Source: Nematostella vectensis
Lineage: Eukaryota; Cnidaria; Anthozoa; Actiniaria; Edwardsiidae
Direction of reading: 5' to 3'
NCBI RefSeq assembly: GCF_932526225.1
Contig: NC_064039.1
Location: forward strand, 14,712,139-14,776,138
Length of the DNA stretch: 64,000 bases
A program made the translations under genes and the position numbers. Positions within the stretch are counted from its first letter, which is position 1. Every line of letters begins with the position of its first letter. Shown piece after piece: positions 55,386 through 64,000 of this stretch. The notes under the pieces were generated by a model, which did no database searches, had not been told where the DNA came from, and saw only the letters and a list, made by a program, of their open reading frames with translations.

Positions 55386-56050
55386 GTAAGTGAGTTTTAT
55401 TTGTCATACAAACTTAAAACTTATACTTGTAATTAATAGTTCACCCAGGCCGTTCTCTATTGCTGTAATCAAAGGAAAACACCTTTGTTGATCGAACTAT
55501 TGCATGGTTGGCTCTGCTATAATGGCTCTGCTCGCTAAAGCGGGAACGCACATAATCTAAAAAAAGGGAGATACCCGGAAACTTGGAGCGTACAAAATAG
55601 TTATCCGGCAACTTTTAAACTTTGGCAAAAAATAGCCATATGAATCATATTTTTCAATTCAAAGCCATGTAGCATTGTTAAGAACTTGGAGGCGATTCTG
55701 ATGAACTCTTAGAGCACTAGTAACTTTGAGAGATTTGCAAAGACTGGGCACACTATACCAAAGAAACTAGAGTCGACACTAAAAACCGGTCTACACGATC
55801 AATTTTTATTTGACAACTATATGTGGCAATGTTTATTTGTCCGTGTGGACTTGCAGCGAATAATTGATAAAGATTCGGGCGGAAATGTAAAGTATAAATG
55901 CCAATAAACAAAACAGAAGTTTTGTAATAAGCTTATGGCATCTCTATCCATAATTAAAGACATTAACGAACACCTTCATCAGTGATAGCCTCACTATTAA
56001 TGATAAAAGTTCGAAATGATCTAAATAAGGAGCAGGGGTCAAAACGTTTT
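55386..56050. other. No gene seen
   Basis: AT-rich sequence without recognisable exon, repeat or RNA gene, between the candidate exon and a tandem array. Confidence 0.5.
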
Positions 56051-56385
56051 TACCCACTGGTGACAACCACTGGTGACAACCACTGGTGACAATCACTGGT
56101 GACAACCACTGGTGACAACCACTGGTGAAGACCACTGGTGACAACCACTCGTGAAGACCACTGGTAACAACCACTCGTGAAGACCACTGGTGACAACCAC
56201 TGGTGACAACCACTGGTGACAACCACTCGTGACAAAACCACTCGTGACAAAACCACTGGTGACAAAACCACTGGTGACAAAACCACTGGTGACAAAACCA
56301 CTGGTGACAAAACCACTGGTGACAAAACCATTAGTGACAACAACTTGTGAAAACCACTCGTGACAACCACTCGTGAAGACCACAA
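56051..56385. repeat. 13/15-bp tandem repeat (ACTGGTGACAACC)
   Basis: About 24 copies of ACTGGTGACAACC, with variants ACTCGTGAAGACC and the 15-bp ACTGGTGACAAAACC. Open minus-strand frames through it are by-products. Confidence 0.9.
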
Positions 56386-56427
56386 GCGTCTTGAAAACTG
56401 TTTGTGACGATAATTAACGTTGATAAG

Positions 56428-56608
56428 TTACAGCCAAATTTGTTGTTGCGCGACCACGGTGAATCCAAAATCCTTGTCTCGTTTGGGAATAGCGCGTAGT
56501 CAGACAAAAGCTTTCGGGCGGTTAGTCTGGTTTTGATTGTTTGGTTTGGTTGACTAACGTGCTAATTTTAGATTCTGGGAGGTCGCGCAACAACAAATTT
56601 GGCTATAA
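56428..56608. mobile_element. MITE with 28-bp TIRs
   Basis: A 181-bp element: the left end TTACAGCCAAATTTGTTGTT.. (56428-56455) and the right end at 56581-56608 are inverted copies differing at one base. No coding region. The family is unassigned. Confidence 0.85.
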
Positions 56609-56659
56609 GGCCATTAAAAAAAGAAAAATACGTGCAATTTAACCCAAGCTTGATCATAA

Positions 56660-56903
56660 ACTCGAAGTGTAATAGAGACATTGTTCGGGTCTTGGTAAGA
56701 TCTTTCCTCCACGTTTATAACATTGAGATAGCAACATTTTCCAGGAAATAATTAACAGAATACCACTCGTGACAATTGGCTTTAATTCAATAGCAATTGA
56801 TCCTAATCAAACAAAACTCATACAGGTGAAGGGTCTTAGTAAGGTCTCTCGTCTACGTTAATTACATTGAGATCGCACCAATTTCCAGGAAATAATTGGC
56901 TAT
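56660..56903 (+). repeat. ~144-bp tandem repeat, first pair of copies
   Basis: The landmark GGGTCTTRGTAAG occurs at 56687 and 56831, with shared CCACGTTTATAACATTGAGAT-like and CCAGGAAATAATT blocks. The same unit recurs twice at 58706-59015. Confidence 0.75.
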
Positions 56904-58715
56904 GTGTACAATGTTGACACTCAAACGCGCCGCAGCGCATTGCCGACTAAAATCTCCGAAAAGCTAGACATCCATTCAAAATTAGCCACTCAAACTCAAT
57001 TATTTATATGAACATTAACCTAAACCTTAATTATAGTTTATATTTTAGCAATAAAAATGGAAACAGCGATCGAAAAAGTCGAGAATTCAAGGCTAAAAGT
57101 GTTAATTAGCGCTACATCTTGTCTAATCGGCTATACAAAAATCGTTGTAAAATGCTTAGAGATACGCTATTGATGTAAAAATTGCACTTTCTTAATGTAC
57201 TTACATTTGAGATTACCCTCAGCTTAGTTTTTTTCTTGTAAAATAGCTTCAAGTGGATAATTTTGCAGTAACCACTTTTCACATAAAAACGTCATGTGAA
57301 TTGTCGATGAAGAGAAAACATGTATAATGACGGCCTTTGTTAGACAATATCATAATTTTATAGTGATAGATGTTGTGTACATTAGTTGCAGTTTCAATAA
57401 ATTGCGATTGTTAGAAACCTTGAACGCTTCCCTTGGAGTAGTTCTGGATTCAGTATCTCACTAACTTTTGTCATGCTGCTTCTATGTGACTAACTAGTCT
57501 GCTTATTAAACACGCTATGTAGCGTGCGTTAAGATATCTGATAACGCAAAAGGTGTCGTGTCAAGAACACTCTATTAGCCGTGCCTCCGCACCCTGTAAA
57601 TCGAATGTATAACACGCCGAGTCGTTAGCACGCTAGCGTGTCGCTAGATGGCGTGTGTACTCGCCGAGTTTTGGTAAGTTTATTAACGTGATCCCACACG
57701 CAAGAACACAGCATCGCTCTAGCTATGGACACAGATAGTTCAGTCACCGGAGCGGAAAGAATTCGTCTTTGGCGAAAAAGGAGCGACATACAAGGGCCAA
57801 ATATCAGAAGGACTATTACAGCAAGAATCGCAAGAAAATCAATAGAAAAATTAAGGCCAAGCTCAAGAGAGAGGAGAAACAAGCTTACCTTCCTGACGAA
57901 GTCGCAAATCGACGACTAAAATGGCGGCAGAGTAAAGCTCGTCAAAAAGGAACATCTACATGGATATACGTTGCTAGCTTAGAGATTTCTATCTCTAGTA
58001 CTTTGAGTTCTTGTTGCGTATCCTCATTCGTTAATTTGTTTTTGAAGAAATGGTCACACGAACATACGACGCGAAACAGCAAGACCACGAACACGAATAG
58101 CTTTGAGAGTTAAGGAATGCGCTCGGTTTTTACATTTATTTGAGTGGTATTGCACATACGTATCTCATTCCTTCTCAATTAAGATCGACGCAGTCGTAGA
58201 TGACGTTTTTTATGTGGGGCGGAAAAACATCAACATCGTGATTTGGCGAAAGGTCTGCTAAAGATGTTGTAAAGCCATCTAAAAAAAATAGAATGTACAT
58301 TAACAAATTGCTGAATATTTTTCTTTTCTTTTATCATACACCATTTCGTTTCTGGTTTAAAAAACAATTCACTACCCTCATAGGGAAATGATTAGCAATA
58401 TCTCCCTCCATAGCAATGTGTTATGGCAAGAAATTAGCAAGTTGTTCTAAACTTGAATAAACAATGTGCGTGCATTGACGTCTCGTGCGTGTTAGTGACA
58501 CGCTCTGCGAATTCGCGATATCTACCTACCAGCGTACATGGCAAACACAGTTCTGACCGTGTCCAAAAAAGACTCTGTGTGCGTTGACACAACGTAAAGT
58601 AATAGGATTAGACTTAGGCAAGCTGAACCGTGCAAATTACACACTGATACGAGCCATTACACGGTCCGGCGTGCATGTAACACAATTGGGTACCAACATT
58701 GAGCACAGCCAATTA
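56894..58715. mobile_element. Possible ~1.8-kb DNA element interrupting a repeat array
   Basis: It sits between copies 2 and 3 of the 144-bp repeat. Its edges read TAATTGGCTATG..CAATGTTG and, inverted at the right, TTAATTGGCTGTG..CAATGTTGG, imperfect TIRs of about 22 bp. It contains a broken basic reading frame (57725-57960) and GCGTG-rich subterminal stretches. Boundaries are tentative. Confidence 0.35.
57725..57960 (+). pseudogene. Frameshifted basic ORF fragment (mobile-element type)
   Basis: One frame begins MDTDSSVTGAERIRLWRK; after a short A run (near 57773) the similarity in composition continues in another frame as KKERHTRAKYQKDYYSK and further Lys/Arg/Glu-rich residues to about RQSKARQK. 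The AERxRxWRxK then charged-helix pattern resembles N-terminal segments of uncharacterised transposon-associated proteins in invertebrates, from memory only. A single one-base frameshift separates the parts. Confidence 0.4.
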
Positions 58716-59015
58716 ACAGTATACCACTGGTGTCAATTGGCTTTTATTCAAACCAAACTCATACAGATTAAGGGTCTTGGTAAGATCTCTCATCCACGTT
58801 AATTACATTGAGATCGCACCAATTGCCAGGAAATACTTAACAGAATACCACTGTTGACAATTGGCTCTTATTCAATAGCAATTGATTTTAATCAAACCAA
58901 ACTCATACAGCTAAAGGGTCTTAGTAAGATCTTTCATCCACGTTAATTACATTGAGATCGCACTAATTTCCAGAAAGAAATTAACAGAATACTACTCGTG
59001 ACAATTAGCTTTAAT
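58706..59015 (+). repeat. ~144-bp tandem repeat, second pair of copies
   Basis: The GGGTCTTRGTAAGATCT landmark is at 58772 and 58916, again 144 bp apart, with ATTACATTGAGATCGCACYAATT in each copy written here in part (ACATTGAGATCGCAC). Confidence 0.75.
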
Positions 59016-59125
59016 TCCTCCGCTAATTAACTGCTCCATAAATATTGTGTATCGATATAGTTACAGAGGGGTATAGAGTTTGTCCTTTAGCGTTTGAATA
59101 ACGGGTTATCAATTTAGTTGAATTG

Positions 59126-60047
59126 CAGGGCCGTAGCATTAGGGGCACGTGCCCCTCACCCCCCCTCCCCCCGATATTTTCTAAAATTATGAGGAAATGA
59201 CCAGTAGGGACGTGGCTGTGCCCCCAATATTTTCTTAATGTTTCTGTATCGTGCCCCCCCCCCCCCCCCCCCGATATTTTCTAAAATTATGAGGAAATGA
59301 CCAGTAGGGACGTGGCTGTGCCCCCAATATTTTGTTAATGTTTCTGTATCGTGCCCCCCCCCGATATTTTCTAAAATTATGAGGAAATGACCAGTAGGGA
59401 CGTGGCTGTGCCCCCAATATTTTCTTAATGTTTCTGTATCGTGCCCCCCCCCCGATATTTTCTAAAATTATGAGGAAATGACCAGTAGGGACGTGGCTGT
59501 GCCCCCAATATTTTGTTAATGTTTCTGTATCGTGCCCCCCCCCCGATATTTTCTAAAATTATGAGGAAATGACCAGTAGGGACATGGCTGTGCCCCCAAT
59601 ATTTTCTTAATGTTTCTGTATCGTGCCCCCCCCCCCCCCCCACCCCCGATATTTTCTAAAATTATGAGGCAATGACCAGTAGGAACGTGGCTGTGCCCCC
59701 AATATTTTCTTAATGTTTCTGTATCGTGACCCCCCCCCCCCCCCGATATTTTCTAAAATTATGAGGAAATGACCAGTAGGGACATGGCTGTGCCCCCAAT
59801 ATTTTCTTAATGTTTCTGTATCGTGCCCCCCCCCCTCGATATTTTCTGAAATTATGAGGAAATGACCAGTAGGGACGTGGCTGTGCCCCCAATATTTTCT
59901 TAATGTTTCTGTATCGTGCCCCCCCCCCCCCCTCGATATTTTCTGAAATTATGAGGAAATGACCAGTAGGGGCGTGGCTGTGCCCCCAATATTTTCTTAA
60001 TGTTTCTGTTTCGTGCCCCCTAATATATCTAGGCCTGATACGGCACT
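59126..60047. mobile_element. Family A TIR element with internal ~90-bp tandem expansion
   Basis: Left end CAGGGCCGTAGCA and right end CCTGATACGGCACTT match the family A TIRs. Between them the usual single core (GATATTTTCTAAAATTATGA, GACCAGTAGGGACGTGG, TTTCTTAATGTTTCTGTATC, poly-C) is present about ten times, with poly-C runs of 9-18. The ~190-bp element has thus grown to 922 bp. Confidence 0.85.
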
Positions 60048-60257
60048 TTATTATATTGCAACAACCACTTTCGGTGGAAAAAAGATTTTTTTAACGATAT
60101 TTCGGCAGGTCAATACCTATTTATATCAGCATATTTTTCGCATTATTATTGGCTCACTTCACAACACAACTTTCAAGGTGACCACGGTACAGGGTGGTGA
60201 AGGGTATTTTGGTGAAACGAGATTGGCCATTTTTCACCCTACAAGAAACGTGGAATC

Positions 60258-60592
60258 GTCCATTTCAGCTACCGTGAAACGTGATTTACAATTTAAAAGG
60301 CCATTTTCGGTCCGTGAAACGTGAAAAAGCCATTTTGCCCGGGGCCCGGTCCGTGAAACGTGATCCATACCCCCTTGACCAGCCTGACGGCAGCGCGCGC
60401 GGCACTGCAAGAAGAGATCGCCCTGATTGGCCTTATGAGTGTGTTATGCGTGCGTGTTTACTCGGTAAACGTGATCCATACCCCCTTGACCAGCCTGACG
60501 GCAGCCAGCGCGGCATTTCAAGTAGAGATCGCTCGGATTGGCCTTATGAGTGTGTTATGCCTGCGTGTTTACTCAGTAAACGTGATACTGAA
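60258..60592 (+). repeat. 111-bp in-frame tandem duplication
   Basis: GTGATCCATACCCCCTTGAC starts at 60360 and 60471, and a third start (CGTGATAC) begins at 60581. Copies are about 90% identical. 111 bp is 37 codons and two frames are open through both copies. CCGTGAAACGTGA motifs precede the array. Coding status is unsupported. Confidence 0.7.
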
Positions 60593-61504
60593 CGGATACA
60601 ATGTTAATAATGACTTTTTTGTGTAAGTGGTATATGGTCGACAAGCCAAGGTCGCATCCACGGGGCGACAGGGCGTCACGGGCCAGCGGAACCGGAAGCA
60701 ATAGGCGGCACCCTGATTTCCCTAGCTAGTTTCTGTGAGTCCGCGGTACGAGATTGTGAAGGCAAACTAGGTATTCTATTTATATTTTCCGGTGGCACAT
60801 TTCTCTTATTTTGCACTTTTTAGGGAGCTCACTCGGCCTTTGAAACGCTTATTTTGAACAAGGTGTACTTCCTCGTGTATTCGTTTATTTCGAGTGCTTA
60901 TGGGTGTTTTTTTTTTAGCACGAATAGATGCAAAGAAGTTTCATAATATCGGCTGGATCAATGCTCACACACGGACAAGCGTGTGCGACCATTGATGCAG
61001 CCGTTAGTGGGACCGATGAGGCCTAGCGACGGCTGGAAATAAAGCCTACGAATTCCCCGACGACGCCAAGGTTGAGGTCTCATTTTCGCCATGGCTTCTC
61101 TCTTGTTATATTAATGCCCTTTGGTTATCTACCCTAAGATAACGACGACATAGAAACGTTAGTTAGGATCCTGACTATTCCTAATGTCAAACTATTCCGC
61201 AATGATATGGTATAACCCCCCCCCCCCCCCTCCTTCCTCACGGATTCCCCATGGCTGTGCTGAATGTGCATGCTGTCTGGTGTTGTCACGCAGAATTATT
61301 GACGTCTAAAATAATTATCAAAATGATAAAAGTACATATCCTCAATAACACATATAGTGTTATTGCATATCTTACATATAGTGTAATTTTGCCGATTTAT
61401 ATAAGTTATGTTTTATATTCTTAAGGCTCTCTTTAATTGATAGTGTAAAAGTCGTTTGCCTTTGGCATTTGAAATTTATCAGACCCAGATTGAAAGTCCC
61501 ACCT
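60593..61504. other. No gene seen
   Basis: Unique-looking DNA with a poly-C tract (about 61207-61221). Nothing else recognised. Confidence 0.5.
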
Positions 61505-61800
61505 GCGTATGCAGTTGTGTGATACAGCAAAAATTCGGATGTCATTTCAGAGCCAGCTTTAAACCTTCACTGCGCATGCTCTCTGGTGTGATACAGCTGA
61601 AATTCTGACGTCATATCAGACTCGCAGCTTCAAAACCTCATTGCGCATGCTCTCTGGTGTTTTGTCTCGCCAAAATTCTGCCGTTATTTTAATCGACTCC
61701 AAAATCAAGCAATTCCCTGCTTACTGATGTCATCAAAGTTCAATGTTTCAAAGACTTAGCTGTGGTACTGTATATCAAAGTCGTTACTGCGCATGTTCTT
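61505..61800. repeat. Degenerate ~65-70-bp repeats with TGCGCATGC
   Basis: TGCGCATGCTCTCTGGTGT occurs near 61571 and 61641, with weaker copies near 61270, 61505 and 61786, each followed by AAATTCTGACGTCAT-like sequence. The last copy overlaps the end of the GPCR coding region. TGCGCATGC resembles an NRF1 site; regulatory use is not shown. Confidence 0.6.
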
Positions 61801-62758
61801 TATTGTTTCCCCGCTGCGATACCGAAGTCTCAATGTCGACTTCCCTGTTTAAACGTGAGCATGGCAGGAGGCGGACAATCACCTTCTTGAACTGCGGCAT
61901 ACGGAATGCGTACAAGTACGGGTTGATCCCAGAGTTCAAGAGAACGATGACGAACTGAAGATCTCTCAGCCAGTGGATCAGCTCGCAGTCACACGAGTGG
62001 CACAGATTAAGCATATAGATCATGACACACGCCGGGGTAAAGCACATGGCGTAAGCGACCAGCACGCTCACGAGCGCTTGGATCACCTTATTCTCGCGCG
62101 TCATCGTACGCAGTTTCATTTTACCTTCTTTTCTCTCAGCTGCTCCAGTCGGCTTACGCGCCTTCCACTGAGCGATCTGCGCACGCAGCTTCTTGAAGAT
62201 ACTCGCGTAAACAAACACAAGTACGCAGAATGTGAAGATGACCGCCGCGTTTGCAAAAATAAACGAATAAAATATGAAGCCGAGTTTGAAATAGACGAAG
62301 GATGCGCCGAGTGCGATTATCCAGATAAGTATAGTCGCGATGATTGCCCGTCTTCCTGTCAAATCTAGTTTGTATTTGACCGGAAAAACAACGGCCATGT
62401 AGCGGTCAAATGTGAGGGCAGCTAGACTGAGAATTGAAGCGGTTGTTAGGATGAAGTACAGAATGTGAAGGATTCTAATATCCACCACATCCACTTTAAG
62501 CACCTCAGTGAGATGAAAGACTGTTGAGACCGTGTCCATAAGAACCCCTACGATCAAGTCAGTTGTGGCAAGACTGAGCAAAAAGTAGTTAAAGGGCGTA
62601 CGTAGCTCGTTGAAAGGGTCCCGTACGATAGCGTAGCAAACGATGAAGTTACCCGGGATCGTGATAAGCGTTAGTAGAAACGAGACGGTCGTGGTGAAGA
62701 TGGATAGATATATTGGGGCGTAAACACCACCACACGTATTAGCCCCCATCGCAGGCAT
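61784..62758 (-). CDS. Rhodopsin-class (class A) GPCR, intronless
   Basis: Single-exon 324-aa receptor of the plasma membrane. Seven hydrophobic spans: about 17-44, 55-80, 94-120, 138-158, 160-188, 226-250, 265-285. Class A landmarks: GN (36-37) in TM1, LSLATTD (D67) in TM2, FDRY (117-120) at the end of TM3, W146 in TM4, CFTP (239-242) in TM6, NPYLY (279-283) in TM7, and a Cys (300) for palmitoylation. The short N-terminus and short loops recall adenosine/melanocortin-type receptors and their many cnidarian relatives. Odd points: no Cys at the top of TM3 (usual disulfide partner) and Phe instead of Trp in the CWxP motif. An in-frame TAG lies directly before the ATG; TTTCGTCTAG just there could also be an acceptor from a 5' UTR intron. 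The ligand cannot be assigned. Confidence 0.92.
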   Translation of the reverse strand: MPAMGANTCGGVYAPIYLSIFTTTVSFLLTLITIPGNFIVCYAIVRDPFNELRTPFNYFLLSLATTDLIVGVLMDTVSTVFHLTEVLKVDVVDIRILHILYFILTTASILSLAALTFDRYMAVVFPVKYKLDLTGRRAIIATILIWIIALGASFVYFKLGFIFYSFIFANAAVIFTFCVLVFVYASIFKKLRAQIAQWKARKPTGAAERKEGKMKLRTMTRENKVIQALVSVLVAYAMCFTPACVMIYMLNLCHSCDCELIHWLRDLQFVIVLLNSGINPYLYAFRMPQFKKVIVRLLPCSRLNREVDIETSVSQRGNNKEHAQ

Positions 62759-64000
62759 CTAGACGAAATATTTCGCAAGCGATATTACAATTAAAAGTTG
62801 TTCAGTTTCAAATTTCTTGACTGTTTTCCTGCCTGTCTCTTTACTGCAAACATTTTTCTTTCTTTTTTAATGAGATGTTTACTGTAACCAGGATATTGGC
62901 CAGTTCATCCCGTGCGTTTTCGGCTTTGTATCAACTTGCTGTTTTCGGTTTTGATAACCTTCCCAAAATTATTGTCGACAACTGACCAGATGATTCTTAG
63001 CGATTGAAGAAGACTTCAATGCAGTTGCTTGTAGCTATTAAGCTCTACAAATAAAGCGCAAAAAAGAACAAATAAATAATAACGCATACTCTTAAAACGT
63101 TTCTCGATACCCAGTGCTTTGGTGATGTAAAGAATCCGAAAAGTTGCTTAGAAACTTATATTCTTCCAAGGCAGTTAGCGGACTGCTTAATTTTGTACGA
63201 CATTCAAAGTGAATTTTTATGCAAAAAAGAAAGGAAAATAAGAATGGAAGATTGATAAGGTAAAGAGTTATACTAACCTCAAATTTCACTCCAGCTTGTA
63301 GGTGCGCTCCTTGGTAATGGTTTAGCCGAAGTGATATAATTGCATCCCCAATTTACGAATCTAAGAATTAAGTAATTACCGTATAAAAAGAAAAGGAAAT
63401 GCAAAGAAGTCGTATTTTTTTTTGCCTCTTGATATAAGCACCTGCCGCTGGGCGAGCTCTCCGTCTGCATAAAAAAAATGAAATTTCAACAGTTTTAATG
63501 CTTGTCACCTTTTCAAAGCCCAAAGAGCTTTTCAAAAGCCACACTTTTCTATCAAATAGAAATTTGTTAACTATTTGCCGGGTTACCATTAAACCAGCAA
63601 CATTTTTGGACGTTACTTGTTGAGAGTTTTTTGGGAAAATAAGAACCTAACGATACCTTGAAGGTATAGCTAGCATCCTTTGGTGAACATGCTATAAAAC
63701 CTATCATGGCATTGGCCTATTGTTCTGCCTAAACACTAGTTGTTTTTCTGCTTTTTAAAAACCAGAAAAAGAATAAATTAGGAAATAAGGTTACAAAAAG
63801 CTAAAAAAGGCTTTTCTAAATAAGAAAGGAAAGAAATATGGAAATGTTTAAGAAGTTGACAGGTAATCAGCGTTATTAAGACTGTGACTGCACCTTCATT
63901 GTTCCAGCTGCTTGAAAGCTTCTCGGTGAGCTCAGGTGAAATAAATATTTTATCACTTCACATGTCATGCTTCGAGAAAGTTATAATATATTTTTCCCTT
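62759..64000. other. Upstream region of the GPCR gene
   Basis: AT-rich sequence with no convincing exon of another gene. It should hold the promoter and possibly a 5' UTR exon of the minus-strand GPCR. Confidence 0.5.

Noticed and set aside
55944-56385. Val/Ser-rich minus-strand frames of about 92-111 codons
   Set aside because: Products of a 13/15-bp tandem repeat.
61973-62368. 131-codon plus-strand frame
   Set aside because: Antisense shadow of the GPCR coding region.

Overview
The window looks like a stretch of intron-rich animal nuclear genome. The genes are split into many short exons (mostly 24-180 bp) with GT-AG introns, AATAAA signals follow several stop codons, and the DNA between genes is AT-rich and full of micro- and minisatellites, poly-G/poly-C runs and short elements with terminal inverted repeats (TIRs). 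The gene content (arsenite methyltransferase, gelsolin-family proteins, a TPR-type FKBP, an intronless class A GPCR, a death-effector-like domain joined to a vWA domain) and the compact introns suit an anthozoan cnidarian such as a sea anemone. The species is an inference, not read directly.

Layout. 204-5188 (+): 3' part of an AS3MT-type arsenite methyltransferase, running off the left edge. 6825-18964 (+): 15-exon, three-repeat gelsolin/severin-like protein (422 aa). 21744-29502 (+): 14-exon gelsolin-like paralog (545 aa) with a 212-codon acidic exon inserted before its last repeat. 32168-35287 (+): 3-exon vWA protein (357 aa). 37080-42452 (-): 5-exon protein (619 aa) with a death-effector-like N-terminus and a degenerate vWA module. 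The two vWA genes are convergent and share intron phases and a 465-bp last exon. 42736-47760: 5-kb minisatellite of 30/33-bp units. 48793-54642 (-): 9-exon FKBP with TPRs (491 aa). 55269-55385 (+): possible first exon of a type II membrane protein. 56-60.6 kb: repeats, including a decayed mobile-element-like segment. 61784-62758 (-): intronless rhodopsin-class GPCR (324 aa).

The genes do not form one pathway, but two neighbouring pairs are local duplicates. The gelsolin pair is head-to-tail. The vWA pair is an inverted duplicate in which one copy kept a metal-site motif and the other lost it while carrying an extra DED-like domain.

Two observations stand out. First, in the gelsolin pair five separate short tandem arrays sit exactly across exon-intron boundaries, multiplying real 5' or 3' splice sites; two of them have periods or potential micro-exons that keep the reading frame. 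Second, there is the DED-vWA gene and its inverted MIDAS-containing partner. Many TIR element families are also visible, including one whose interior has grown into about ten ~90-bp tandem copies.

All exon models were made by eye from splice consensus, phase and family resemblance, and have no transcript support here.
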